In this document: positions 26,084-34,525 of the stretch, piece by piece
How positions within the stretch are numbered: position 1 is the first letter of the stretch
Layout: each line of letters starts with the position of its first letter
Assembly (NCBI GenBank): GCA_963715825.1
Contig: CAVQSI010000041.1
Coordinates: forward strand, 248,001 to 312,000
Direction: 5' to 3'
DNA length: 64,000 nucleotides
Source: Sva-07 sp963715825
GTDB taxonomy: Bacteria; Actinomycetota; Acidimicrobiia; Acidimicrobiales; Ilumatobacteraceae
Made by a program: the position numbers and the translations under genes
The notes under the pieces: model-generated
Told to the model about the DNA's origin: nothing
What the model saw: the letters and a program-made list of their open reading frames with translations, nothing else
The model's database searches: none

Positions 26084-27160
26084 TCAGGGCGAGTCCGACA
26101 GCGCTGCGGAGGCGGCTGCGACGACCTCGTCGAACCGAGCCGACACCTCGTCGAACCACGCCGGATCATCGTCGGCGAATGCGGCACGGACCTGCGAACG
26201 CACCGACGCAGCCTGCGCACCGAGCGGGTCGCCGTGGGCGTGGAGCACCGCATCCGCGCGAAGCGCCTGGAGCACGCTGACCACGTCGACGGTGCCGAAT
26301 TCGAGAGCGACCGCAGTGACTTCCAGGTGGGGGAGCAGGCGGTCGAGCGCGCCGAGCCAGTCGCCGCTGAGCTGCGCCGACACGCTCTCGCCGTCGACCA
26401 TCGAGCGAACCTCGCCCCACCAGTGCGTCCCTCGGCGGTACCCCTCATCGGCGGCACCCTCGTGGGAGATCAACTCGCCGTGGCCCCACGGACCCAGCCC
26501 GGTGTGCAGGTCGACCAGCCCCAGTCGGCCGGCGGAGCCCACGAGCCGGGGAAGGTGCTCGACCAGCCAGCGATGCGACCACACCGGTCCGGCGCCGCCG
26601 TAGAACACGCCGGTCGGGTGGCCGTACTGGCCGCCGCTCACCACTTCTTGAAGCCGCGCGAACCCGACGTCCTCTGCGTAGGCGAGCAGTTGCAGCGTGG
26701 TGGTCTGCTGGGTGTCGTCGTCCCAGCGGTCAGGCACGAGCAGCTGCGCAAGGCCGCCGTAGTCCTCGTTTGCCGGAGGCGGTTGTGACCAGTCGACGAA
26801 GTTGCGGTTCAGGTCGACGTTGTCCTCGTTGACCCGCCGGACCCAGGCGAATCCGTACGGATTGAGCGCATGCACCAGCACGACGCGGAGATCGGCCGGG
26901 CGTGTGCTCGCGTGCTGCTCGAACCAGTGGTGCTGCAACGCCGAGCCGGTGAACCCCTCGACGCCGTGGGTGCCCGAGACGATCACGAGCACCGAGTCGG
27001 CGTCGGCCGGGCCCACCGTGGCGACGTCGATGGCCAGGTCCTCACCGTCGATGCCCTGCAGCGGATGTGCGTAGGTGGCGACCTCGGCCCCAGCGCTGCG
27101 TGCCGACTCGAGGAACCGCCGTCGGGATTGGGCGTAGGTGTCGGTCAATCCTCGGGTCAT
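26084..27160 (-). CDS. DUF2817 (M14-like) hydrolase
   Basis: A 358-residue protein of the DUF2817 family, related to M14 zinc carboxypeptidases. Zinc ligands can be proposed in VSGTHGVEGFTGSALQ (H near residue 63, E near 66) and in LVDLHTGLGPWGH. The motif DLNRNFVDW is also conserved. The ATG at 27160 is preferred; an upstream ATG at 27172 is possible. Members hydrolyse N-acyl or peptide bonds, but the substrate is unknown. It is divergent from the amidohydrolase at 27203, with 42 bases between. Confidence 0.82.
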   Translation of the reverse strand: MTRGLTDTYAQSRRRFLESARSAGAEVATYAHPLQGIDGEDLAIDVATVGPADADSVLVIVSGTHGVEGFTGSALQHHWFEQHASTRPADLRVVLVHALNPYGFAWVRRVNEDNVDLNRNFVDWSQPPPANEDYGGLAQLLVPDRWDDDTQQTTTLQLLAYAEDVGFARLQEVVSGGQYGHPTGVFYGGAGPVWSHRWLVEHLPRLVGSAGRLGLVDLHTGLGPWGHGELISHEGAADEGYRRGTHWWGEVRSMVDGESVSAQLSGDWLGALDRLLPHLEVTAVALEFGTVDVVSVLQALRADAVLHAHGDPLGAQAASVRSQVRAAFADDDPAWFDEVSARFDEVVAAASAALSDSP

Positions 27161-27202
27161 CTGGCAGAGCATGGCACGACCCGCAGGAACTATCGTGCTC
27201 GC

Positions 27203-28357
27203 ATGACGTACGTAGGTGACCGTGTCGTCTTCGACGCCGACAGCCACGTGATGGAGCTTCCCGGGTGGCTCGAGGAGTTCGCCGACGAGTCGACGGCCGG
27301 CGCGTTGCGGCCGCTCGCCCTCGGAGGCGCCGGCGCCCTGGCCGATCGAGCCGTCGAGGACGCGGCGAGCCGCCGAGCCGGGGGAGTGGCAACGATCGAC
27401 GCCGACCCCGAGCAACTGCTGCGCTCGAAGGGATGGGGAGCCGTCGGCGCATTCGACGCCGCTGAGCGGTCGTTCGTGCTCGATCAACTCGGCTTTGCCG
27501 CGCAGTTGGTGTTCCCGACCTTCGCTGCCACCCAGTTCGCCGGTCACGACCTCGACCTGCTCTACGGCGGTGCCGCAGCGCTGAACCGGGCGATGGCCGC
27601 CTTCTGCGCCGACGACCCCCGTCTTCTCGCCGTGGCCTCGGTGCCGTGGGGCGATCCCGCGCGGACGGTCGCAACTGCTCGACGCGCGATCGACGACGGC
27701 TGCCGTGCGGTGATGGTGGCCACCGACCTTCCACGCGGTGTCGTGTCGCCGACACACCCCGCCCACCATCCGCTGTGGGCGCTGCTCGAGGGCGAGAACG
27801 TGCCGGTGGTGTCGCACATCGGTGGTGGTGGCCGGCCCGTGCGGTCAGGGTTCCACGACAACGGCCACACCGTCACCGACTTCCTCGGCGGCGGCGAGAA
27901 CGTGCGCGCCAAGGACTTCATGGCCATCCACCAGCGTCCCGAGATCTTCTGGGCGGCGATGGTGCTCGACGGCATGTTCGAGAAGTTCCCCGGACTCCGG
28001 GGAGCGTCCGTGGAGGAAGGCGCGATGTGGGTCGTGCCCTGGATTCGGCGACTCGACCGGGCGATGCAGTTCGCGAAGACCGAAGCCCCTCTGCGCGAGC
28101 TCACGAAACCCCCGAGCGAGTACGTCCGCAACCACCTCCGCTTCACGCCGTTCGCCGGGGAACCGGTCGGCTGGATGATCGAGCAGGCCGGAGCCGAGCT
28201 GTTCATGTTCTCCTCCGACTACCCGCATCCCGAAGGCACCAAGGACCCCATCCAACGTTTCGAGTCGACGATGGACACCGGCGACGAGCGGGTCGCCGAC
28301 AACTTCTACCGCGCCAACTTCGAGGCGCTGTACCGCGGGACAGTCCCCGTCGCGTGA
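27203..28357 (+). CDS. Amidohydrolase 2 family protein
   Basis: A 384-residue TIM-barrel hydrolase of the amidohydrolase-2 family, which includes decarboxylases and hydratases. It starts with VVFDADSHVMELPGW, where D-x-H would be the metal site, and ends with FMFSSDYPHPEGTKDP and a helical FEALYRG tail, both typical. The middle H-I-GGGGRP and GGGENVRAKDFMA positions are conserved. A second copy of this architecture lies at 61097-62278. The downstream metallophosphoesterase overlaps by four bases, so they are probably one unit. Substrate unknown. Confidence 0.85.
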   Translation: MTYVGDRVVFDADSHVMELPGWLEEFADESTAGALRPLALGGAGALADRAVEDAASRRAGGVATIDADPEQLLRSKGWGAVGAFDAAERSFVLDQLGFAAQLVFPTFAATQFAGHDLDLLYGGAAALNRAMAAFCADDPRLLAVASVPWGDPARTVATARRAIDDGCRAVMVATDLPRGVVSPTHPAHHPLWALLEGENVPVVSHIGGGGRPVRSGFHDNGHTVTDFLGGGENVRAKDFMAIHQRPEIFWAAMVLDGMFEKFPGLRGASVEEGAMWVVPWIRRLDRAMQFAKTEAPLRELTKPPSEYVRNHLRFTPFAGEPVGWMIEQAGAELFMFSSDYPHPEGTKDPIQRFESTMDTGDERVADNFYRANFEALYRGTVPVA

Positions 28358-29106
28358 AGCTGCTCTGCACGGCGGACCTCCACTACCGCCTGCCGCAGCT
28401 CGACTGGCTCGTCGAGCAGGCCCACGGCGACGACATCGACGTCGTCGTGCTCCCCGGCGACCTGCTCCAGGTGATCGGCGCCGCAGCGCTCGAGGTGCAG
28501 ATCGTGGTCGTGTCGAAGTACCTCCGGCGCCTCGCCGATCACACGCTGGTGCTGGCCTCGTCGGGCAATCATGACCTCGACGGCCCCGGTGAGACCGGCG
28601 AGCAGGCAACCGGCTGGTTGCGAGAGCTGGCCGCCGACCGCCTCGTCGTCGACGGCCACTCGATCGACGTCGACGACGTGCGCTTCACCGTGTGCCCGTG
28701 GTGGGACGGTCCATTGACCAAGGCCCTCGTCGACCAGCAGCTGGCGGCGGCCGCCGTCGACCGCCCGACGCGCTGGATCTGGGTGTACCACTCGCCGCCC
28801 GCCGACTCGCCGCTGTGCAATGCCGGCGAGCGATCGTTTCCCGACCCGGACCTCGCCGAGTGGATCGACCGCTGGCACCCCGACCTCGTCGTGTGCGGCC
28901 ACATCCATCAGGCGCCGTGGGTGCCGGGCGGCGGCTGGGTCGACCGGCGCGGCTCGACCTGGCTGATCAACGCCGGGCACCAAGCGGGGCCGATACCTGC
29001 GCACGTCGTGATCGACCTCGATCCCGCATCGGGTCACGCCACCGCCGAGTGGGTTGCGCTCCCGGACCGCGAGCAGATCGACATGGCCCTCGCGACGAGT
29101 CAGTAG
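28354..29106 (+). CDS. Metallophosphoesterase
   Basis: A 250-residue calcineurin-like phosphoesterase. Motifs in order are CTADLHYRLP, VVLPGDLL, SGNHDLDG and CGHIHQAPW, giving the D-x-H, GD, GNHD and GH-x-H metal-binding blocks. The GTG at 28354 overlaps the stop of the amidohydrolase (GTGA), pointing to coupled translation. Its 3' end overlaps the convergent cNMP-binding gene by seven bases. Substrate not identifiable; cyclic nucleotides or phosphoproteins are possible. Confidence 0.87.
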   Translation: MKLLCTADLHYRLPQLDWLVEQAHGDDIDVVVLPGDLLQVIGAAALEVQIVVVSKYLRRLADHTLVLASSGNHDLDGPGETGEQATGWLRELAADRLVVDGHSIDVDDVRFTVCPWWDGPLTKALVDQQLAAAAVDRPTRWIWVYHSPPADSPLCNAGERSFPDPDLAEWIDRWHPDLVVCGHIHQAPWVPGGGWVDRRGSTWLINAGHQAGPIPAHVVIDLDPASGHATAEWVALPDREQIDMALATSQ

Positions 29107-29585
29107 TCGGGGTCGGGGAGACGGGCCGAGCCGGACGTGACCTGCCGACCCTGGTGGTGCATCAGCGCGCTGAGCACGTCGTCGAGCATGCCGAGATGGC
29201 CGGAGTCGCCGCCGTACTGACGCTTGACCTCGACGAGATGGCCCGTCAGGTTGTCGAGCCGTGTCGCCAGCGTTCGCGCAACCTCGAGCATCACGTCGGG
29301 ATGCTCGCGCAGGAACGCTGCGCCATCGGCGGCTTCGAGCAGGGTGGCGTCGGTCACGGCACGTACCGTCGCCGACGACGGTCGCTGGAGCACCGTCGAC
29401 ATCTCGCCGAGCAGGGCGCCCGGCGTGTCGATCACGGCCAGCACCGTGTCGTCTCGTTCGATGCTGACGGTGCCCTCGACCAGCACGAAAACGGCACCGC
29501 CGGCGTCGCCCTGCTCGGTGATGGCGGAGCCGGCGTCGATGCGTCGCTTGGGGAGCTGGGCGCAGTGGGTGAGCAGATCGGCCAC
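29100..29585 (-). CDS. Cyclic-nucleotide-binding domain protein
   Basis: A 161-residue protein whose central part is a CNB domain: AGSAITEQGDAGGAVFVLVEG, then GALLGEMSTVLQRPSSATVRA, where GEMS sits in the phosphate-binding cassette and the expected R-S/T-A-T follows. No helix-turn-helix follows, so it is not a Crp-type DNA-binding protein by itself; the C-terminal 55 residues are helical. The GTG at 29583-29585 avoids overlap with the divergent SRAP gene, though an ATG at 29653 is in frame. A second CNB protein occurs at 33930-34361. Confidence 0.78.
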   Translation of the reverse strand: MADLLTHCAQLPKRRIDAGSAITEQGDAGGAVFVLVEGTVSIERDDTVLAVIDTPGALLGEMSTVLQRPSSATVRAVTDATLLEAADGAAFLREHPDVMLEVARTLATRLDNLTGHLVEVKRQYGGDSGHLGMLDDVLSALMHHQGRQVTSGSARLPDPDY

Positions 29586-29649
29586 GGGCGCATTGTCGCA
29601 CGCCCGCGCCGTGGCGTCGCCGGTCGAGCCGCGCCGTAACCTGGCGTTC

Positions 29650-30384
29650 ATGTGCGGCCGTTTCGTCTCCACCGCCGGCCCCGACCGCATCGCGGCGTAC
29701 TTCGATGCCGTGTTGCCCACCGAGGCAGTGGCCGAGTCGCTCGGCGAGAACTACAACGTGGCGCCCACCCAGGACATCTACGCCGTGGTCACCAACGGCA
29801 CCGACGTCGCCAACGGGGCACGCGTCGACGCGTTCCACTGGGGTCTGATCCCGAGCTGGGCCAAGGACCGCAAGATCGCCTCGCGGATGATCAACGCCCG
29901 CTCCGAGACGCTCGCCGAGAAGCCGGCCTTCAAGGGGCTGTTGGCCAAGAAGCGGTGCATCATCCCGATGGACGGCTTCTACGAGTGGCAGCCAGGCACT
30001 CCCGACGGCCCGCTCAATGCGAAGGGCCAACCGCTCAAGCAGCCGATGTTCATCCACGGCCGCGACGGCGAGCCGCTGGCAGTGGCAGGACTCTGGACTG
30101 CATGGAAGGACCCCGACGATCCCGACGGCCGGTTCCTGCACAGCGCCACGATCATCACGACGGCGGCCAACGCCACGATGCGTCCGGTGCACGACCGGAT
30201 GCCGGCGCTGCTGACCGCCGAGCACTGGACGGCCTGGCTCGACCCGGCCAATCGCGATCTCGCTGCGCTGAGTGCACTGCTCGACGGCGGACCACCGGAA
30301 CTGCTCACGATGCAACCCGTGTCGACCGACGTCAACAACGTCCGCAACAACCGCCCCGAGCTGATCGAGCCCGTCAGTCGCTGA
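29650..30384 (+). CDS. SOS response-associated peptidase (SRAP/YedK)
   Basis: A 244-residue SRAP protein. These proteins covalently trap abasic sites in single-stranded DNA through the N-terminal cysteine. Required residues are visible: MCGRF (C2 after Met removal), NVAPTQDI, INARSETLAEKPAFKG, the catalytic glutamate in GFYEW, and HDRMPALL. It starts at the ATG at 29650, with the cysteine immediately after. It overlaps the convergent HIT gene by 11 bases at its 3' end. Alone among its neighbours it is a DNA-damage protein. Confidence 0.93.
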   Translation: MCGRFVSTAGPDRIAAYFDAVLPTEAVAESLGENYNVAPTQDIYAVVTNGTDVANGARVDAFHWGLIPSWAKDRKIASRMINARSETLAEKPAFKGLLAKKRCIIPMDGFYEWQPGTPDGPLNAKGQPLKQPMFIHGRDGEPLAVAGLWTAWKDPDDPDGRFLHSATIITTAANATMRPVHDRMPALLTAEHWTAWLDPANRDLAALSALLDGGPPELLTMQPVSTDVNNVRNNRPELIEPVSR

Positions 30385-30796
30385 CGCCGGTGGCGCCTGC
30401 AGCACGCAGCTCGCGTCGGATCGCTTCTGCCCACCGGTCGAGATCGTCGCGATCGACGCCGGCGGCGGCGTTGGCGAAGCTCAGCTGCGACATCGACGAC
30501 GTCGGGATCACGTGGACATGGGTGTGGGGGACCTCGTACCCCGCCACGATCACGCCGACGCGTTCGCAGCCGAACGCTGCTCGTTGCGCCGACCCGATGG
30601 TGTGGGTGACCGAGAACAGGTGGGCGGCGAGTTCGGGGGGAGCGTCGATCCAGTGATCGACCTCCTCGATCGGTACCACCAGCACGTGGCCGGGGGCCAT
30701 CGGGTTGATCGACATGAAGGCCACGCAGTGCTCGTCTCGCCAGACGAACGTGCCGGGGAACTCGCCCTCGATGATCTTCGTGAACACCGTGCTCAT
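30374..30796 (-). CDS. HIT-family nucleotide hydrolase
   Basis: A 140-residue histidine-triad protein. It has the catalytic H-x-H-x-H motif in HTHVHVIP, the FVWRDEHCVAFMSINPMAPGHVLVVP core, and the N-terminal FTKIIEGEFPG. Such enzymes cleave nucleoside phosphoramidates or dinucleoside polyphosphates. It is divergent from pgsA, with the ATG 24 bases from the GTG of that gene. A more exact name is not possible. Confidence 0.9.
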   Translation of the reverse strand: MSTVFTKIIEGEFPGTFVWRDEHCVAFMSINPMAPGHVLVVPIEEVDHWIDAPPELAAHLFSVTHTIGSAQRAAFGCERVGVIVAGYEVPHTHVHVIPTSSMSQLSFANAAAGVDRDDLDRWAEAIRRELRAAGATGVSD

Positions 30797-30819
30797 GTCG
30801 GCACCCTACGCTGTGGGCC

Positions 30820-31476
30820 GTGACCGAGGACACCTCGCCGAGCGCCGCCGACGCCTCCATCGGTTCGCCTTCGGTGTCGATGTTCGACGGTCTCTGGACG
30901 ATCCCGAACGCGATCACGCTCGTTCGGCTGTTGCTGCTGCCGGTGTTCCTCTACGTGCTGTTCGGCCTCGAGAACCAGGCGGCGGCCGCGCTCCTGCTCG
31001 GCGGGCTCAGCGCAACCGACTGGGTCGACGGTTACCTGGCGCGGCGGCTCGGGCAGGTCAGTGAGTTCGGCAAGATCTTCGACCCCACCGTCGACCGCCT
31101 GCTGTTCGTCGTCGCCACCGTTGCGATCATCATCGACGGGTCCATCCCGGTGTGGTTCGCACTCGCGGTGCTGTTCCGTGAGGTCGCCGTCGGGCTGATG
31201 ATGGCCATCGCGACGCTCGTGTACAAGATGCCGCGCATCGATGTCACCTACTGGGGCAAGGTCGCCACGTTCCTGCTGATGTTCGCGGTGCCCGGATTCC
31301 TGATGGGGAACAGCGACATCGGCCTGGCCGACGCGTTCCTCGTGGCGTCGTGGCTCGTCGGCATCCCCGGACTGATTCTCAGCTACTGGACCGGCATCGC
31401 CTATATTCCGCAGGTGCGACGAGCAGTCGCCGCCGGCGCTGCTGCTCGTTCCACTTCCGTCACATCCGACTCGTGA
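30820..31476 (+). CDS. pgsA: CDP-alcohol phosphatidyltransferase
   Basis: A 218-residue integral membrane enzyme that makes a phospholipid from CDP-diacylglycerol. The catalytic signature is complete: TDWVDGYLARRLGQVSEFG with GKIFDPTVDR, that is D-x2-D-G-x2-A-R-x8-G-x3-D-x3-D. Five or six membrane helices are predicted. The closest well-known counterpart is the PgsA type (glycerophosphate), which fits the position upstream of gcvH and garA as in Mycobacterium tuberculosis. The start is GTG at 30820. Whether it makes PG, cardiolipin or PI is not certain. Confidence 0.88.
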   Translation: MTEDTSPSAADASIGSPSVSMFDGLWTIPNAITLVRLLLLPVFLYVLFGLENQAAAALLLGGLSATDWVDGYLARRLGQVSEFGKIFDPTVDRLLFVVATVAIIIDGSIPVWFALAVLFREVAVGLMMAIATLVYKMPRIDVTYWGKVATFLLMFAVPGFLMGNSDIGLADAFLVASWLVGIPGLILSYWTGIAYIPQVRRAVAAGAAARSTSVTSDS

Positions 31477-31495
31477 ACCCAGGTACCGTTGCCAC

Positions 31496-31876
31496 ATGGA
31501 CATCCCCTCCGAACTCCGCTACTCATCCGATCACGAGTGGGTGCGCGTCGAGGGCGCCACGGCCACGATCGGAATCACCGAGTACGCCCAGGACGCGTTG
31601 GGTGACGTCGTTTTCGTCGAGATGCCCGACGCCGGTCTCGTCGTCGCGGCGGGCGACTCGTTCAGCGAGGTCGAGAGCACGAAGTCGGTCAGCGACATCT
31701 ATGCGCCGATCACCGGCTCGATCGCCGAGGTCAACGCCGAGCTCGAGTCCCAGCCGGAACTGCTCAACAGCGACCCCTACGGCGCCGGATGGATCTGCCG
31801 CATCGAGATCAGCGACCCGTCGGAACTCGACGGCTTGATGGACGCCGAGGCGTATCGGGCCTTGACCGAGGGCTGA
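31496..31876 (+). CDS. gcvH: Glycine cleavage system H protein
   Basis: A 126-residue lipoyl carrier that shuttles the methylamine group between the P and T proteins of the glycine cleavage system. The lipoyl lysine is K63 in EVESTKSVSDI, with the lipoyl-domain glycine pair YAQDALGDVV and AEVNAELESQPELLNSDPY. Length matches the family. It lies between pgsA and the FHA gene, 19 and 10 bases away, and is probably one transcript with them. GcvT and GcvP are at 35023 and 36912. Confidence 0.96.
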   Translation: MDIPSELRYSSDHEWVRVEGATATIGITEYAQDALGDVVFVEMPDAGLVVAAGDSFSEVESTKSVSDIYAPITGSIAEVNAELESQPELLNSDPYGAGWICRIEISDPSELDGLMDAEAYRALTEG

Positions 31877-31886
31877 GCGGGACACC

Positions 31887-32375
31887 ATGAGTACCTACGT
31901 GTTCTGCAACCAGTGCGGTCACCGCAACCCCCCGACGAGCACGTTCTGTTCGAGTTGCGGCTCGCCGCTCGACTCGCTCGACGATCGCACGATCACCCTC
32001 ACTGCGCTCGATCCGCTGCAGGACGCTCCCGGCAAGGACGACGATGTCGTCGTCGCCGTCGGCGAACTCCCCAGCGAGATCGGTGTGCTCATCGTGCGCG
32101 CCGGGGCGCAAACGGGCGCCAGGTTCCCGTTGGCCGCCGAAGTCACCCGGCTCGGTCGTCATCCCGACTCCGAGATCAGCCTCGACGACATCACCGTGTC
32201 GCGTCGCCATGCCGAGATCGCCCGCACGCCCGACGGCCACGTCGTCTCCGACGCCGGCTCGCTCAACGGCACCTACGTCAACCAGGAGCGTGTCGACCGA
32301 ATGGTGCTCCGCCACGGCGACGAACTCCAGATCGGCAAGTTCCGACTCGTCTTCTTCGAACGTCACGATGGTTGA
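31887..32375 (+). CDS. GarA-like FHA protein with zinc ribbon
   Basis: A 162-residue protein with a zinc ribbon (C7, C10, C21, C24) and a C-terminal FHA domain (about residues 68-155; RLGRHPDSEISLDDITVSRRHAEI, SLNGTYVN). FHA domains bind phosphothreonine. Between them lies DDRTITLTALDP, a threonine-rich segment in the place of the phosphorylated ETTS segment of mycobacterial GarA, which regulates glutamate metabolism. The order gcvH-garA-ftsR is the same as in M. tuberculosis. The zinc ribbon distinguishes this variant. It overlaps the MerR gene start by eight bases. Confidence 0.82.
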   Translation: MSTYVFCNQCGHRNPPTSTFCSSCGSPLDSLDDRTITLTALDPLQDAPGKDDDVVVAVGELPSEIGVLIVRAGAQTGARFPLAAEVTRLGRHPDSEISLDDITVSRRHAEIARTPDGHVVSDAGSLNGTYVNQERVDRMVLRHGDELQIGKFRLVFFERHDG

Positions 32376-33363
32376 TTCGTCGACGCCCCAGACTGAGGCG
32401 CTGCCCGTCGGTGGCCACCTCTCGATCGGCGAGGTGCTCGCGCTGCTGCTCGAAGAGTTCCCTGACGTCACCATCTCCAAGATCCGGTTCCTCGAGAGCC
32501 AGGGGCTGATCGACCCGGAGCGCACGGCGTCCGGTTATCGGAAGTTCTACGCCGACGACGTCGAGTTGTTGCGCTGCATCCTGCGCGAACAGCGCGAGAA
32601 CTATCTCCCGTTGCGCGTCATCAAGGATCGCCTCGATTCCGGCGAGATCGACCCGACGGGCGAGCAGCCCCGGCCTCGAGGCATCAAGAACGTCGGCGAC
32701 CCCAGCGACGTCCCACGGCCGGACGCCCACCCCAGCGCCGGCCGAAGCCGCAACGAGACCGCATCGAGCAACGGCGCCGGCGACGAACCGGTCACCGGGG
32801 CCGCGACCCTCTTCCAGCGCACCGATGGCCACGACGGCGGGCCGGTCGAGACCGTACCTGCCGACCTCACTCCCGACTCGCCCGACCGTCGCGCCGACTC
32901 CGTGGCGCAGCCGGTGAGCCCCGCAGCGGAGCCGCGAGCGAGCGAACGAACGGGTCCGATCGCACCTTCGGGCGCCGTGCTGCCGGGTCTGCTCCTCAAC
33001 GCCGACGAGATCTGTGCCATGGCCGGCATCACCCGCACGCAGCTCGCCGACCTGGAGTCCTTCGGTGTGCTCGCGGCCACGTCGGGCGGCGCCGACGGCG
33101 TCTACGACGAGGATGCCGTCGAGATCGCCACGCTCTCGAAGCACTTCCTCGATGCCGGTATCGAGCCGCGGCACCTTCGCGGCTGGCGGGTCGCGGCGGA
33201 CCGCGAGGCCGGCCTGCTCGAGCAGCTGATCCAGCCCCTGCTGCGCCAGCGCAACCCCGAAGCGAGGGCGCAGGCCGTTGCACAGCTCGACGAACTGGAA
33301 CAGAACGGCGGCCGGTTGCGTGCGGCGATGATGCGCTCGTCGTTGCGTCATCACGTCCACTGA
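32368..33363 (+). CDS. FtsR-like MerR-family regulator with two MerR modules
   Basis: A 331-residue regulator. The N-terminal module (residues 10-90) is MerR-type: LSIGEVLALLLEEFPDVTISKIRFLESQGLIDPERTASGYRKF, with a second one after residue 200 (LLNADEICAMAGITRTQLADLESFGVL). A long disordered linker joins them. This two-module layout and the position next to garA match FtsR of corynebacteria and Rv1828, a cell-division regulator. DNA targets are not visible here. Transcription likely runs through from gcvH. Confidence 0.85.
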   Translation: MVDSSTPQTEALPVGGHLSIGEVLALLLEEFPDVTISKIRFLESQGLIDPERTASGYRKFYADDVELLRCILREQRENYLPLRVIKDRLDSGEIDPTGEQPRPRGIKNVGDPSDVPRPDAHPSAGRSRNETASSNGAGDEPVTGAATLFQRTDGHDGGPVETVPADLTPDSPDRRADSVAQPVSPAAEPRASERTGPIAPSGAVLPGLLLNADEICAMAGITRTQLADLESFGVLAATSGGADGVYDEDAVEIATLSKHFLDAGIEPRHLRGWRVAADREAGLLEQLIQPLLRQRNPEARAQAVAQLDELEQNGGRLRAAMMRSSLRHHVH

Positions 33364-33438
33364 CGACCGATCGCTCGATCACGTCTCGATCCGGGTACCG
33401 ACGTCACGGCATCGCGGGCGGGCGGGTACAGTGACCTC

Positions 33439-33923
33439 GTGGTCCCTCTGGAACTCATCGGTGTCAGGGTCGAGATGCCCGCCAACACGCCAATGGTTCT
33501 GTTGCGCGAGTCCGACGGGCGCCAGCGCCTCCTGCCGATCTACATCGGCAGCCCCGAAGCCTCGGCGATCCACTATGCGCTCGAAGGCGTCGAGCCCCCC
33601 CGCCCACTCACACACGATCTGTTCCTGAACGTGCTCGGCGAACTCGACACCACCCTCACCCGGGTCGTGGTCACCGAGATTCGCGACCGGACCTACTACG
33701 CCGAACTGCACATGGTCACACCTGCTGGCGACAAGGTCATCTCCGCGCGTCCCTCCGACGCGATCGCGTTGGCAGTTCGCTGCAGTGCGCCGCTGTTCGC
33801 CTCGAACGAGCTGATCGACCAAGTCGGCCAGGACCCGGTGCCCGAACCCGATGACGATGCCGCCGAGATCATCGACGAGTTCAAGGACTTCATCGAGAAC
33901 GTCACCCGGAAGACTTCCAGTAG
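33439..33923 (+). CDS. DUF151 bifunctional nuclease-like protein, one-base frameshift at end
   Basis: A protein of about 161 residues of the DUF151 family, whose members were described as bifunctional DNase/RNase. The motifs VEMPANTPMVLLRESDGRQRLLPIYIG and TPAGDKVISARPSDAIALAVR are clear. The natural end should read NVTPEDFQ and stop at 33921-33923; the sequence as given lacks one C in a CCCC run near 33905-33908, so its frame instead runs on into the opposing gene to 34050. The start is GTG at 33439. It is the next gene of the conserved garA cluster and is followed by a convergent CNB gene. Confidence 0.82.
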
Positions 33924-33929
33924 GACGAC

Positions 33930-34361
33930 TCAGTCGAAGAGCGTGTCGTTCTGTGCGCGGAGCCGCTCGGCGAGCGTCCGGATGAGGTGCAGGGCGATGT
34001 CGGGTTCCTCACGCAGCAGTGCCCGCAGGTTCCACGCCGTCAAGCCGTAGGTCTCGAGGTCCGACGTTGCCACGACGCTCGCGGAGCGGGGACTGCCATC
34101 GAGCACGCTCATCTCGCCGAAGTAGTCGGCTGGTCCGAAAGTGGCCACGACCTCATCGTTGATCCTCGCCTCTGCGGTACCGCTGGCGATGATGTACAGC
34201 CGACCGAACCGCCCGGACGAGTCGGCGTCGATCACCGCAGCCCCACTGCGGAACGAGTGCGGGTTGGTCTGGTCGGCGATGCGGCGGAGCGCGTCCGTGT
34301 CGAGACCGCTGAACAGGCTGACGTTGCGGAGAGCCTCGGTGACCTGGTCGTTGCGTTTCAC
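33930..34361 (-). CDS. Cyclic-nucleotide-binding domain protein
   Basis: A 143-residue CNB protein, mostly a single domain: FSGLDTDALRRIADQTNPHSFRSGAAV, then SGRFGRLYIIASGTAEARI and DYFGEMSVLDGSPRSASVVA, with the phosphate cassette GEM-S and R-S-A-S. It has no DNA-binding domain. The GAGGAG ribosome site before 34361 supports the start. It is opposed to the DUF151 gene, which nearly abuts its 3' end, and divergent from the MerR gene. It is an insertion relative to the otherwise conserved gcvH-garA-ftsR-DUF151-merR order. Confidence 0.78.
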   Translation of the reverse strand: MKRNDQVTEALRNVSLFSGLDTDALRRIADQTNPHSFRSGAAVIDADSSGRFGRLYIIASGTAEARINDEVVATFGPADYFGEMSVLDGSPRSASVVATSDLETYGLTAWNLRALLREEPDIALHLIRTLAERLRAQNDTLFD

Positions 34362-34401
34362 ATCGTCTCCTCGTTGTCGTTGACCGAGACATTACCGAGT
34401 G

Positions 34402-34430
34402 TTGACGGCGCGCGCGGAACGCCGTAGTGT
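34402..34430 (+). promoter_or_regulatory. Sigma70-type promoter for merR-gcvT
   Basis: TTGACG (34402-34407) and TAGTGT (34425-34430) are separated by 17 bases. They lie about 95 bases ahead of the MerR start at 34526, in an otherwise empty stretch. Confidence 0.5.
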
Positions 34431-34525
34431 TCACGATCTCACATGGGCGTAGTTACGGCCGTGTGAGGCGCGCGACGGGCTCTTGCACGTTCGTGGTGTT
34501 GGGCAGGACGAACCGGAGGATGCAC

